Source: G965222535 sp965222535 (GTDB lineage: Bacteria > Pseudomonadota > Gammaproteobacteria > HK1). From it: DNA of 64,000 nt. This document shows, in pieces, positions 1 through 9,191 of this stretch (positions are counted from its first letter, which is position 1; every line of letters begins with the position of its first letter). The translations under genes were made by a program, and so were the position numbers. The notes beneath the pieces were generated by a model. The model did not search any database. It was given only the letters and a program-made list of their open reading frames with translations, and was not told the origin of the DNA. The DNA is taken from assembly GCA_965222535.1 (NCBI GenBank), contig OZ244957.1:1178001-1242000 (forward strand). Reading direction: 5' to 3'.

Positions 1-74
1 CTACGCGACTCGCCCAGCAGGTTAACCGGTGATGAGGGGATCAGATGCGCCGGCAAGATAGCGTTCTGTGGCAT
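1..74 (-). CDS. Possible 5' end of a gene leaving the left edge
   Basis: An ATG at 74 opens 24 uninterrupted codons on the minus strand to the window edge, beginning MPQNAILPAHLIP. It starts 16 bases after the stop of the nuclease-like gene at 90-623, so it could be the next gene of that cassette. No clear ribosome binding site is visible and I do not recognise the start. It may equally be chance reading frame. Confidence 0.25.
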   Translation of the reverse strand, partial: MPQNAILPAHLIPSSPVNLLGESR

Positions 75-89
75 CGCGGCGTGCTTTTG

Positions 90-623
90 TTAGCTGCTTT
101 CATTCACAGACCTTAACAGAATCAATTTGACTCCTTGCTTAAGGCACAACCGCTCAATTTTATTTAGTAATTTCATGTGCTCCGAATCTTCATGTGCTTT
201 ACTCTCATCTATCAGTGCTAGAACACCAATACGGGTTGACTCATCTCCATAATGAATTGCCTGACCGAGGCCTTCATGCCATTTTTTTAAAAAATCAATT
301 TCTATTGCATAAGCAGCCGTCATTACATCAACACGCCCTCGATCCACTGACACTTCTGTTTGACCATCCATTTTTCTTGCTAACGCAGATGTCCACTCTT
401 TTTCAGGTGCATCTATATTTAAAGGCAAATGTATTATTGGCACTAGCCTATTGTCAGATATGCCGAGAAGCATTGGATTGCCAGTTTTTATTTGGGCTGT
501 TTTGGAAGTGCCGTCATCAGCAAACCGCAGCAAAAACCCCAGAATAACCGATGAAATAATTACAGCTACAGCTACCTTTATCCCAAACGATAGTGGGCGA
601 TTTTGTTTATTTTCTATATCCAT
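90..623 (-). CDS. Membrane-anchored PD-(D/E)XK-like nuclease domain protein
   Basis: This 177-residue protein has one N-terminal membrane segment (about residues 14-32) and a C-terminal domain resembling a widespread restriction-endonuclease-fold family of unknown role. The recognisable part is D99 in RVDV, E108 in AIEID, then KKWHE (113-117) and GQ at 120-121, followed by a hydrophobic strand (GVLALI) and a C-terminal helix-strand pair. That order (D, E-x-D/K, K/Q) fits a PD-(D/E)XK active site. It lies one base downstream of the 372-residue membrane gene and is probably co-transcribed with it. The region is visibly more AT-rich than the housekeeping genes nearby, which suggests acquisition. 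Cleavage activity is inferred; a non-catalytic sensor is possible. Confidence 0.6.
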   Translation of the reverse strand: MDIENKQNRPLSFGIKVAVAVIISSVILGFLLRFADDGTSKTAQIKTGNPMLLGISDNRLVPIIHLPLNIDAPEKEWTSALARKMDGQTEVSVDRGRVDVMTAAYAIEIDFLKKWHEGLGQAIHYGDESTRIGVLALIDESKAHEDSEHMKLLNKIERLCLKQGVKLILLRSVNESS

Positions 624-624
624 A

Positions 625-1743
625 CTACTTCATCATTGCCAGCACAATAACACCGATTACAATAGCAACAACTATGATTACTGTATTCTTATGCTTGCTA
701 TTATCATTATCAACACGAATAGTCATTTTTCCACTCGGTGTTTCAGTCTCGACATCTACACCATAACCGCCTTCGGCATATGCTTCCAAATCTTTTACAG
801 TTTGTATCAATGTTTCCATATCTTTATTTACATTAATATTTTTCATATCTGCTTCCGCCTTCTGACGCTCTAGTTCAATCCTGTAGTTAATCATCTTTTC
901 AGCTAACTGTTTCCTTTGTTCATTATCCAAATCATCTAAGCTAATCTCAAGCAAATTGCCTAGCTTCTGTTGTTGAATGAGTGCAATTTGAAGTTTCTCT
1001 TCTGAGGCTAGTTGTTTTTGTTTGCTTTTCATTGGGTTACCTCTAAAAAGGCGTTGCATAAAAGTTTGTTTCTCTTTCTCAATAATCACATTGATATTGC
1101 CTTGCGGCAATTCAATTAAATGCCGGATGCTTTGCGTATGTGGAACATGATCTACAAGATGCTGCATCCGTTCAAATTCAATTGCTAGATAACTGACTCT
1201 TATTCTCGCCTCCTCATGTTCCAATGATGCTAGAATTTTATTGACAGCATCGACATCACCGTTAGTTAACCATACCGCTCTCTGCATTAATGTCTCTGGT
1301 AACTTAAAATCACTTGATACTTTAATCAAGTTATTAATTGCTGGTATTACATCGTCTTTCCATTTCTCGTAAGTTGTCGATATATGCTTTGTTTGTTTTT
1401 TTAAATAATAATCCCGTAGTTTCTTTACCAAATCATATTTGGTGTTCTGTGGCAAATATGGCGGAATTAAATTTAAAAGTCTTTCGGCTGTTTGCCCGCT
1501 TAGTATTGTTTTTCCATTTTCCCATTGGGGGAAAGTTTTACGCGCATATTCTTCAGCATTCTTCCCATGAAGTTGCCCGTACTTTTTAAATAATGTATCT
1601 AATGTTTCAGCGTTCAGAGCAAAGAATATTTTCTGAATATCCTTGTCTATTCCTGCAAACATAGTGGTCAATTGCTGGCGTTGATTTACATGGTATGCCC
1701 CCCATCTTCTACCGCTCCGGTGCCTCCTATAATATCTTGCCAT
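625..1743 (-). CDS. Hypothetical protein with basic N-terminus, coiled coil and C-terminal membrane anchor
   Basis: I do not recognise this 372-residue protein. The first 13 residues are Arg/Tyr-rich. A predicted helical region spans about 30-210, a charged, Lys/Glu/Gln-rich coiled-coil-like stretch about 230-320, and the last 20 residues form a single hydrophobic segment (VIIVVAIVIGVIVLAMM), so it is probably tail-anchored with most of the protein cytoplasmic. The start at 1743 has only a weak ribosome site; an internal Met at residue 28 is the alternative. It precedes the membrane-anchored nuclease-like gene by one base, so the two probably act together at the membrane. AT-rich composition sets the pair apart from its surroundings. 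Confidence 0.6.
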   Translation of the reverse strand: MARYYRRHRSGRRWGAYHVNQRQQLTTMFAGIDKDIQKIFFALNAETLDTLFKKYGQLHGKNAEEYARKTFPQWENGKTILSGQTAERLLNLIPPYLPQNTKYDLVKKLRDYYLKKQTKHISTTYEKWKDDVIPAINNLIKVSSDFKLPETLMQRAVWLTNGDVDAVNKILASLEHEEARIRVSYLAIEFERMQHLVDHVPHTQSIRHLIELPQGNINVIIEKEKQTFMQRLFRGNPMKSKQKQLASEEKLQIALIQQQKLGNLLEISLDDLDNEQRKQLAEKMINYRIELERQKAEADMKNINVNKDMETLIQTVKDLEAYAEGGYGVDVETETPSGKMTIRVDNDNSKHKNTVIIVVAIVIGVIVLAMMK

Positions 1744-2010
1744 TTGGCACCCACCCTGGTTCTATTTGCAGCTAACGCCAATATCCAACACCTCGTTAAA
1801 GATGGAAAGCCATCGCATAAGCATGGCGAAGAGGCGGGCATTGGATGATACAGGGCGGATTTTCAGCGGCTGGCGCGATGGACAACTCAGCCAGCGCAAT
1901 CCCACACATGCGGTGTACGCTGTTTTTTATGCCGTCGCAAGCGGTGCATCCCGCGGCACAGAAGCTGTCCGCAAGCGCTTAGCGCACGCGAGGGTCGCAC
2001 GCCTCTTGCT

Positions 2011-2334
2011 TCAGACACCAAAGCTCTCGCCGCAACCGCAGGCGTTTTTTACGTTTGGGTTATTGTATTGGAAGGTTTCGTTCAAACCGTCGCAGATGAA
2101 ATCAATGCGCGTCCCATCAACGTATGATAAGCTGCTTTTATCAACGAAGATACGCACGCCATTGGATTCATAGACAACATCGCTGTGGGTTGGTGCCTCG
2201 TCCACGCCGATAGCGTAAGCAAAGCCGGTGCAGCCGGATTTTCTGACACCAAAGCGCAAACCCGACAAGACGCTGTGACCGACCAAAAAACGCTTGACGC
2301 GGTCTGCCGCGGTGATGCTCAGTTCAATGCTCAT
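2011..2334 (-). CDS. iscA: IscA/SufA-type iron-sulfur cluster carrier
   Basis: A-type Fe-S carriers bind a cluster with three cysteines and pass it to apoproteins. This 107-residue protein has all three: C35 in SGCTGF and C99, C101 in the C-terminal CGCGESF motif. The length is normal for the family. An upstream ATG at 2370 would extend it, but that extension lies inside a repeat element, so I place the start at 2334 (MSIELSITAADRV). It stands alone, away from any isc or suf cluster here, although sufE is present at 57165. IscA, SufA and ErpA cannot be separated by sequence alone. Confidence 0.85.
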   Translation of the reverse strand: MSIELSITAADRVKRFLVGHSVLSGLRFGVRKSGCTGFAYAIGVDEAPTHSDVVYESNGVRIFVDKSSLSYVDGTRIDFICDGLNETFQYNNPNVKNACGCGESFGV

Positions 2335-2350
2335 CGTACAGTCTCGACTG

Positions 2351-2445
2351 GGAAATTCGAAAAACTTCAATGGGATGGGGGGGGAAGATGCTCACCTGTA
2401 ACATAAGTCGTTGATTTATAATCATTCCCCAATAGACAAGCCCCA
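2351..2445 (+). repeat. MITE-like repeat, copy 1 (truncated)
   Basis: This copy keeps the left arm (TTCGAAAAAC), the G-rich run, the conserved core ACATAAGTCGTTGATTTATA and the CCCCAATAGACAAGCCCC block, but lacks the terminal hairpin seen in full copies such as 37786-37945. It lies directly upstream of the iscA-like gene. Confidence 0.7.
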
Positions 2446-2575
2446 CTGTGTGATGACTTGGAGCAAGGTTTTAGCAAAAGCACTGACTTGCAACCAGCAT
2501 ACCACGCCGATGGCGGGCGCACAACGCAGCACGTGGTGCACGCCTTGTCTTTGGACTAACAGGTACCCTTTTGTA

Positions 2576-2605
2576 TTGGACAAGGCGATGGCGTTCCATT
2601 ATAAT
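2576..2605 (+). promoter_or_regulatory. Sigma70-type promoter without an obvious gene
   Basis: TTGGAC (2576-2581) and a consensus TATAAT (2600-2605) are 18 bp apart. No open frame begins downstream, so it would transcribe the hairpin region at 2695-2733, possibly as a small RNA or a long leader. Confidence 0.5.
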
Positions 2606-2694
2606 GCCTCGCCCGCTTATTGGTAGCGAGCAGACGCGCATTGAGTGGGGTTGCGGTGCGGCAGGGTACCGATGGTTTTTTTCAGTGAGGCTTA

Positions 2695-2733
2695 GCAGAC
2701 GCAGAAGAATGATGAGTTGGGCGTTGCGTCTGC
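2695..2733 (+). ncRNA. Hairpin in a possible small RNA
   Basis: GCAGACGCA (2695-2703) pairs perfectly with TGCGTCTGC (2725-2733), enclosing a 21-nt loop, about 90 nt downstream of the promoter at 2576-2605. It is not a recognised RNA family. Confidence 0.25.
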
Positions 2734-3055
2734 CACAGCAGACATCACTACGGCGGGCGTAACAGAGCAGCTCCATGCCGACCGCTGCTTGACGCAGAAG
2801 GCGCGCCAACAGGCGTACACTGACCGCTGCAAGCAAACCGCGAGCGGGCACCAACGATGAAATTCTTAATCAATCATTTCGTATCCCTAACGATCATGTG
2901 CATTGCATGATCGCAAAGCAATACCATCTATATCTGCCTTGTATCAGGCACTTTTCTGATAAAGCACCCTCAATACATAACGTGAGTCAGCCATCTGATT
3001 CTTTATGCGGGCTGCGTCAGTTTCCCGCGTCGCAGCGGTTTTTTAATATCCCAAA

Positions 3056-3206
3056 GGGCCCTCGAAAAACTGGGGGTTTGGGGGATAAGGATTGTTTTAT
3101 TTTTAATGAGGAGCGCCGGCGGCGCGCCGTTCACTGACCTCTCGATCCGCTCAACGGCACTACGAAATGATTGTTGAAAGGGTCATTTCCTCAATAGACA
3201 AGCCCC
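3056..3206 (+). repeat. MITE-like repeat, copy 2 (variant core)
   Basis: It starts GGGCCCTCGAAAAACTGG and ends TCAATAGACAAGCCCC like other copies, but the middle differs: it carries TTGTTTTATTTTTAATGAGG, then a GCCGGCGGCGCGCC palindrome. The same middle occurs in the copy at 34945-35092 and nowhere else here. It lies upstream of rpoC. Confidence 0.75.
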
Positions 3207-3484
3207 TTGAGGGCTGACCCTACTATCCCGATTGGCACGGCAAAGGGAGTTGCGTGGCGGTTGTCTTGGCGCTTTCTTGTGTGTTATGCAGCGCGAAGGC
3301 GAGGATCCGGACCATGCAGTGCGGGTGTCGTAGCACCTTTTCGAAGCCATCATGAAGGGTTCTTGATTTTGTTGCCACACATATAGTTTTTGGCTAATCC
3401 ACTTGTATTGCTCGTGATCGTCTTTTCAGGATGATTAAATAGGGTGTTCCTAGATGCTTGGGCGGTTAATTTGGAGGCGCAGCG

Positions 3485-6400
3485 ATGAAGGATTTAATAC
3501 AACGGTATCATCAGCAAAACGAAGGTGATCATTATTTTGACGCCATCCGCATTGGTTTGGCGTCACCGAATGACATCCGCTCATGGTCTTATGGGGAAGT
3601 AAAAAAACCTGAGACGATCAACTATCGCACTTTCAAGCCTGAGCGGGATGGGTTGTTTTGCGCGCGCATCTTTGGCCCAACGAAAAACCACGAATGCCTG
3701 TGTGGCAAATATAAGAGGCTGAAGCACCGAGGGGTGGTTTGTGAAAAATGCGGCGTTGAAGTGACGCAGGCGAAAGTACGGCGAGAGCGCATGGGGCATG
3801 TTGAACTGGCAAGTCCAGTAGCTCATATCTGGTATTTAAAGTCATTACCTTCGCGTATCGGCCTGATACTGGATATGACTCTACGCGATATCGAGCGGGT
3901 GTTATATTTTGAAGCTTTTGTCGTAACCGACCCCGGGCTAACCGATCTTAATCGCGGACAACTACTGACAGATGATGAATATCTGGAGACGCAGAAAAAT
4001 TACTCACCCGATGATTTTGAAGCCAAGATGGGTGCTGAAGGCATTTACGAATTGCTGAAGGCCATCAATTTGGATGAAGAAGCGCAGTTGCTGCGCATTG
4101 AGCAGGAAAATACGAAGTCAGAAGCCAAGATTAAGAAATTATCCAAGCGCTTGAAATTGATAGAAGCCTTCAGAACTTCGAATAATCGCCCCGAGCACAT
4201 GGTGCTGAGTGTTTTACCCGTGCTGCCGCCGGAATTGCGCCCTTTAGTGCCGCTTGAAGGCGGTCGCTTTGTAACCTCGGACCTTAACGATCTGTACCGC
4301 CGCGTTATCAACCGTAATAATCGTTTGAAACGCCTGTTAGAACTGGAGGCACCAGACATCATTCTGCGCAACGAAAAACGTCTACTGCAAGAAGCGGTGG
4401 ATGCGCTACTGGATAATGGGCGGCGTGGGCGGGTGCTTACTGGTGCCAATAAACGTCCATTGAAGTCGCTGGCCGATATGATTAAGGGGAAGCAGGGACG
4501 GTTTCGCCAAAATCTGCTCGGTAAGCGGGTAGATTACTCTGGTCGCTCGGTTGTGGTTGTCGGTCCGACGTTAAAGCTGCATCAGTGCGGCTTGCCTAAA
4601 CGGATGGCGCTTGAATTATTTAAACCGTTTGTCACCGGCAAACTGGAAGAGAGAGGTTTGGCGACAACCATCAAAGCGGCGAAAAAGTTGGTCGAGCGCG
4701 AGCACCCTGAGGTATGGGATATCCTCGAAAACGTCATCCGCGAGCATCCAGTGATGCTCAATCGTGCGCCCACCCTGCATCGTCTGGGGATCCAGGCGTT
4801 TGAGCCGCTGTTGGTTGAAGGCAAGGCGATCCAACTGCATCCGCTGGTGTGCACAGCGTTCAATGCCGACTTTGATGGCGATCAGATAGCGGTGCATATC
4901 CCATTGTCGATAGAAGCCCAGTTGGAAGCCCGTACGCTGATGATGTCAAGCAACAACCTGCTGAGCCCGGCTAACGGAGAGCCGATCATCCAACCAACGC
5001 AGGATATCGTGCTTGGCTTGTATTATCTGACAAGGGAACGGATCGGTGCCAATGGAGAAGGCATGGTGTTCGCTGATATCGCCGAGGTGCAGCGCGCCTA
5101 CGGGACTGGTAATGCCGATCTACATGCGCGGGTTCAGGTACGTATCCGTGAAACCACTTTCGGCGCTGATGGCAGCCAGCAGGAGCACTGCCGAGTGGTG
5201 CAAACGACGGTAGGGCGGGCGCTGTTATCAGAGATTTTGCCGAAGCAATTGCCTTTTGAGCTGATTAACCGGACGCTCAACAAAAAGAATGTCTCGCGCG
5301 CGATTAAAGAATGCTACCGCCGCGTTGAGCTGAAAGATACGGTAATTTTCGCCGATCAGTTGATGTACATGGGCTTTCACTACGCAACCAAATCGGGTGT
5401 ATCCATCGGCGTTGATGACATGATCGTACCCCCGCAGAAGCGTAAAATCCTTGATGAGGCGGAAAAGGGGGTTAAAGAGATCGAAATGCAATACGCCGCC
5501 GGCTTGATCACGGCCAAGGAGCGGTACAATAAGATCGTTGATATTTGGTCGCTCACAAACGAGCAGGTCGCTAAGGCGATGATGGAAAAATTGGGCACTG
5601 AAGAATCGACAGATCACGCCGGCAATCGCATCCAGCAGCAATCGTTCAACCCGATTTACGTCATGGCCGATTCCGGCGCACGCGGTTCCGCGGCGCAGAT
5701 CCGTCAGCTCGCTGGGATGCGCGGGCTGATGGCCAAACCGGACGGCTCCATTATTGAAACCCCGATCACCGCTAATTTCCGTGAGGGACTCGATGTACTG
5801 CAGTACTTTATTTCCACCCACGGTGCGCGCAAAGGCTTAGCGGATACCGCTTTGAAAACGGCGAATTCAGGCTATTTGACGCGCAGGTTGGCCGACGTAG
5901 TGCAGGACATGGTGGTGCGCGAGATCGATTGCGGTGCCGAACAGGGCTTGACCATCACCTCGCTTATCGAGGGTGGGGATGTTGTTGTATCGCTGCGCGA
6001 GCGGGCACTGGGCAGGGTATTGGCGACTGACTTAAAAGTCCCCCGGACGAATGAGCTCATTGCCCATGCCGGCGACTTACTGGATGAGGATTTGGTGGAG
6101 CACATCGATCAGTACGGCTTTGATACGCTTAACGTCCGCTCGGTTATCATGTGTGAGGGGCGCAGTGGGATATGCGCTAAATGTTATGGGCGTGATTTGG
6201 CGCACGGCAGTCTGGTCAATATTGGCGAGGCGATTGGTATTGTAGCGGCCCAGTCAATTGGCGAACCCGGTACGCAATTGACGATGCGCACCTTCCACAT
6301 CGGCGGTGCCGCTTCGCGTACCGCTTCGGTGGATGGAGTCCAAACTAAGACGAATGGCATTGTGCACTACCATAACCTCAAGACAGTACAACACAGGCAA

Positions 6401-7744
6401 GGCTACGTTGTCGCGATTACGCGCTCGGGAGAGATCTCCATTACGGAGGAGCAAAGCGGCCATGAGAGAGAGCGCTATAAACTGCCCTATGGTGCCAACA
6501 TCCATGTATCTGAAGGGGATCAAGTACAAGCGGGTAACCGTATCGCCAATTGGGATCCGCATACTCACCCGGTAATCAGCGAGTATGCCGGGAAAGCGCG
6601 GATGATGAATGCAGTAGATGGCGTTACCGTTAACCAAGAAACCGATGAGGTCACCGGCTTGTCACGCACTGTCGTTGCTGACTTTAAACGCCGTCGACGC
6701 ACGCAGCTGTCAGAGGAGGCTGCGTCAGCTGAGCAGGCATCCCCCGGCCCGTGGATCGAATTGGTCGACGATGATGGCCATAATGTACTTATCCCGGGCA
6801 GTGAAAAAGCGGTGCGCTACGTGCTCTCTCCAGGAGCGGTTATCACGCTCAGTGGAGGTGACGAAATCGGCATTGGCGATGTGGTGGCTCATTTGCCGAT
6901 AGAATCGTCAAAGACGCGCGATATTACTGGCGGTCTGCCGCGCGTTGCTGATTTGTTTGAAGCGCGCAAGCCCAAAGAACCGGCGGTGCTGGCAGAAGTC
7001 AGCGGCACCGTCTCGCTGGGTAAAGAAACCAAGGGCAAGCAGCGGGTTATTATTACCGAAGACAGTGGTGAGTCAAATGAAACCCTGATCCCCAAATGGC
7101 GCAATCTGCTGGTGTTTGAGGGCGAACGGGTTGAGAAAGGGGAGCCCATTGTGGATGGCATGCGTTCGCCGCATGATATCCTGCGTCTGCTGGGTGTCAG
7201 GGAGCTTGCCAAATATATCGTCAATGAAGTGCAGGATGTGTATCGTTTGCAAGGGGTCAATATCAACGACAAGCATATCGAGGTTATCGTGCGCCAGATG
7301 CTGCGCAAGGTTGAGGTCGTCGCACCCGGTGATACTAACCTGTTGCGTGGTGAACTGGTACAGCGTGCGCGGATACAGGAAGAAAACAGCCGGATTGAAG
7401 CCGATGGCGGCGATATTTGTACCTTTAACTCGGTATTGTTAGGGATCACCAAAGCATCGTTGGCGACCGATTCGTTTATCTCCGCGGCGTCGTTCCAAGA
7501 AACCACGCGGATGTTGACTGAGGCCTCCGTCAACGGCAAAGTCGATAATTTACAAGGACTCAAAGAGAACGTCATTGTGGGGCGCCTGATCCCCAGCGGC
7601 ACCGGTTTTGCTTACCACGAGAATCGTCGCGCACGCGCCCAAGCGGATGTGGGTATCAGCAGTATAGAAGCGGTGGAGGCAGCCTTGGCTGAAGCTTTCG
7701 CTGATGAAGAAGAGCTGAATACTACGTCAACACCTTCGGGGTGA
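3485..7744 (+). CDS. rpoC: RNA polymerase subunit beta'
   Basis: This is the largest catalytic subunit of RNA polymerase, 1419 residues (E. coli 1407). The N-terminal zinc site (CLCGKYKR ... CEKCGVE, about residues 70-88), the catalytic NADFDGDQ loop binding Mg2+ (about 459-466), the trigger-loop region and the second zinc site (CEGRSGICAKC, from about 889) are all present. The start at 3485 has a good ribosome site, GGAGG eight bases upstream. In nearly all bacteria rpoB lies directly upstream; here the preceding 1.1 kb holds repeats and non-coding DNA, and rpsL does not follow. The gene therefore needs its own promoter; I saw only weak candidates in 3380-3470. Confidence 0.98.
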   Translation: MKDLIQRYHQQNEGDHYFDAIRIGLASPNDIRSWSYGEVKKPETINYRTFKPERDGLFCARIFGPTKNHECLCGKYKRLKHRGVVCEKCGVEVTQAKVRRERMGHVELASPVAHIWYLKSLPSRIGLILDMTLRDIERVLYFEAFVVTDPGLTDLNRGQLLTDDEYLETQKNYSPDDFEAKMGAEGIYELLKAINLDEEAQLLRIEQENTKSEAKIKKLSKRLKLIEAFRTSNNRPEHMVLSVLPVLPPELRPLVPLEGGRFVTSDLNDLYRRVINRNNRLKRLLELEAPDIILRNEKRLLQEAVDALLDNGRRGRVLTGANKRPLKSLADMIKGKQGRFRQNLLGKRVDYSGRSVVVVGPTLKLHQCGLPKRMALELFKPFVTGKLEERGLATTIKAAKKLVEREHPEVWDILENVIREHPVMLNRAPTLHRLGIQAFEPLLVEGKAIQLHPLVCTAFNADFDGDQIAVHIPLSIEAQLEARTLMMSSNNLLSPANGEPIIQPTQDIVLGLYYLTRERIGANGEGMVFADIAEVQRAYGTGNADLHARVQVRIRETTFGADGSQQEHCRVVQTTVGRALLSEILPKQLPFELINRTLNKKNVSRAIKECYRRVELKDTVIFADQLMYMGFHYATKSGVSIGVDDMIVPPQKRKILDEAEKGVKEIEMQYAAGLITAKERYNKIVDIWSLTNEQVAKAMMEKLGTEESTDHAGNRIQQQSFNPIYVMADSGARGSAAQIRQLAGMRGLMAKPDGSIIETPITANFREGLDVLQYFISTHGARKGLADTALKTANSGYLTRRLADVVQDMVVREIDCGAEQGLTITSLIEGGDVVVSLRERALGRVLATDLKVPRTNELIAHAGDLLDEDLVEHIDQYGFDTLNVRSVIMCEGRSGICAKCYGRDLAHGSLVNIGEAIGIVAAQSIGEPGTQLTMRTFHIGGAASRTASVDGVQTKTNGIVHYHNLKTVQHRQGYVVAITRSGEISITEEQSGHERERYKLPYGANIHVSEGDQVQAGNRIANWDPHTHPVISEYAGKARMMNAVDGVTVNQETDEVTGLSRTVVADFKRRRRTQLSEEAASAEQASPGPWIELVDDDGHNVLIPGSEKAVRYVLSPGAVITLSGGDEIGIGDVVAHLPIESSKTRDITGGLPRVADLFEARKPKEPAVLAEVSGTVSLGKETKGKQRVIITEDSGESNETLIPKWRNLLVFEGERVEKGEPIVDGMRSPHDILRLLGVRELAKYIVNEVQDVYRLQGVNINDKHIEVIVRQMLRKVEVVAPGDTNLLRGELVQRARIQEENSRIEADGGDICTFNSVLLGITKASLATDSFISAASFQETTRMLTEASVNGKVDNLQGLKENVIVGRLIPSGTGFAYHENRRARAQADVGISSIEAVEAALAEAFADEEELNTTSTPSG

Positions 7745-7827
7745 AACACAACGGCACGCTATGATGCCCCCCTTCATCCCTGCAACCAGCACCTTTTGTG
7801 CGTTGCATCAGCAACACTCGCCAAACC

Positions 7828-8589
7828 ATGCGACGACCATTGGTAGTTGGTAACTGGAAGATGAACACCCGCAGCCGCTCAGCGTTAACGCTGGCTACGG
7901 GCATTGTCGCCAAGGTAGAAGCATTGAATCTTGGCACCACAGAGGTGGCGGTCTGCCCGCCGGTTGTCTATCTTGATGCCGTCAGGCGAGTGATCGCTGC
8001 ATCTACAAAGGTGCAACTGGGGGCTCAGGATGTTGCCGTTGAAGCCGATGGTGCCTACACTGGCGAAGTATCCGCGGGTATGCTGGCCGATGCAGGCTGC
8101 CGGTTTGTGATTGTCGGGCACTCCGAGCGGCGCTTGAAATTGGCGGAAACTGACGCCGTGATTGCGCTTAAGTTTGAACGCGCTGCCGCCGCTGGGTTAA
8201 CCCCCATTGTGTGTGTTGGCGAGACGCTGGAACAACGCCAGAAAGGCGATACTGAAGCCACAGTCTTGCGTCAGTTGGATGCGGTGCTGGCGCTTGGCGG
8301 TACGGCTTTACTCGCTCGCGGACTTATCGCATATGAGCCGGTATGGGCAATTGGCAGTGGGCATACGGCGACACCGGCGCAGGCGGAAGCGGTGCATGCC
8401 TGCCTGAGGCATCATATCGAGGCTTTCGATCCCGCTGTCGCAAATGCCATCAGGATTGTTTACGGTGGCAGCATGAAAGCGGATAATGCGGCGGTGCTGA
8501 TACGTCAGCCAAATATCGATGGCGGCCTGATTGGCGGTGCTTCGCTGCAGGCCGAAGCATTTACTGCGATTTGCAAAGCAGCCCATTAA
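7828..8589 (+). CDS. tpiA: Triosephosphate isomerase
   Basis: It interconverts glyceraldehyde-3-phosphate and dihydroxyacetone phosphate in glycolysis and gluconeogenesis. The 253-residue product has the catalytic set: K11 in GNWKMN, H98 in VGHSE and E170 in AYEPVWAIG, plus the phosphate-binding YGGSMK and GGLIGGAS loops. A GTG at 7798 would add ten residues, but the family normally begins just before GNWKMN, so I prefer ATG 7828. secG follows 20 bases downstream, a common gammaproteobacterial order. Confidence 0.96.
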   Translation: MRRPLVVGNWKMNTRSRSALTLATGIVAKVEALNLGTTEVAVCPPVVYLDAVRRVIAASTKVQLGAQDVAVEADGAYTGEVSAGMLADAGCRFVIVGHSERRLKLAETDAVIALKFERAAAAGLTPIVCVGETLEQRQKGDTEATVLRQLDAVLALGGTALLARGLIAYEPVWAIGSGHTATPAQAEAVHACLRHHIEAFDPAVANAIRIVYGGSMKADNAAVLIRQPNIDGGLIGGASLQAEAFTAICKAAH

Positions 8590-8609
8590 TCAGCAGGCAA
8601 TCCGAAAAA

Positions 8610-8996
8610 ATGGCACAGATTTTTCTTGCATTGCAGGTCTTCATCGGCCTCGTTCTGGTAGCGTTGATCGTCGTTTTCCAGCAAGGGCGCGGTGCCGATG
8701 CAGGCGCTTCGTTTGGCGGCGGCGGGGGCTCGGGTTCTTCGCTGTTTGGCAGCCGCGGCCCGGCGTCATTCCTGTTTAAACTGACCAGCGGCCTAGCGCT
8801 GTTGTTCTTCGTCAACAGCCTCGCATTGTCGATGTTGTCCTCGCAATCCCTGTCGCAGCGCAGCATTATTGATCAAGTGGGTATATCGGCGACCGCAACA
8901 ACGGCGACCGCAGCTTCCAGCGTCTCTGGCTTGCCGGACGCGCCGTCGGCGTTGGTCTCTGAGGACGAAGACGTCCCCCAAGTACCAACGCAATAG
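8610..8996 (+). CDS. secG: Preprotein translocase subunit SecG
   Basis: SecG is the small, non-essential third subunit of the SecYEG channel. The 128-residue product has two membrane segments (about 4-24 and 52-75), the typical glycine-rich loop between them (GGGGGSGSSLFG) and a low-complexity Ala/Ser/Thr C-terminus. The start at 8610 (MAQIFLALQVF) matches the family; an earlier ATG at 8571 would overlap tpiA. tRNA-Leu(GAG) follows 10 bases after the stop, as in E. coli. Confidence 0.92.
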   Translation: MAQIFLALQVFIGLVLVALIVVFQQGRGADAGASFGGGGGSGSSLFGSRGPASFLFKLTSGLALLFFVNSLALSMLSSQSLSQRSIIDQVGISATATTATAASSVSGLPDAPSALVSEDEDVPQVPTQ

Positions 8997-9006
8997 CCCT
9001 TCACCT

Positions 9007-9092
9007 GCCGAAGTGGTGGAATTGGTAGACACGCTATCTTGAGGGGGTAGTGCCCTCTGGGTGTGCCGGTTCGAGTCCGGCCTTCGGCACCA
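9007..9092 (+). tRNA. leuU: tRNA-Leu (anticodon GAG)
   Basis: An 86-nt class II tRNA with encoded CCA. The acceptor GCCGAAG pairs with CTTCGGC, the D-arm is TGGTGGAATTGGTAGACA, the anticodon stem CTATC/GGTAG encloses the loop TTGAGGG (anticodon GAG), then come a long variable arm and the T-arm with GGTTCGAGTCC. Its place after secG is conserved in gammaproteobacteria. Confidence 0.96.
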
Positions 9093-9191
9093 AATGTTTC
9101 AGGGAGAGTAATCCACCTCCCATATTTCTAAGATGGCTTTAAAGAGAAAATCAAAAGCATTTGAAAAACTACTCAGAATGAGAACATCTGT

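Larger units (their letters stand above)
2446..3055. other. Non-coding stretch with a strong promoter and a hairpin, no convincing gene
   Basis: About 600 bases between two repeat copies. No frame gives a recognisable protein. It contains a good sigma70 promoter (2576-2605) and a 9-bp perfect stem downstream at 2695-2733. It may encode an unidentified small RNA or be decayed sequence. I compared it by eye with SRP, 6S, RNase P and tmRNA landmarks and found no match. Confidence 0.45.

Noticed and set aside
1766..2173. A 135-codon plus-strand frame
   Set aside because: It overlaps the iscA-like gene antisense and has no recognisable domain or ribosome site.
5228..5821. A 197-codon open frame on the minus strand inside rpoC; similarly 6889-7602
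   Set aside because: Both lie antisense to a fully conserved gene and have no recognisable protein features; long antisense frames are common in GC-rich coding DNA.
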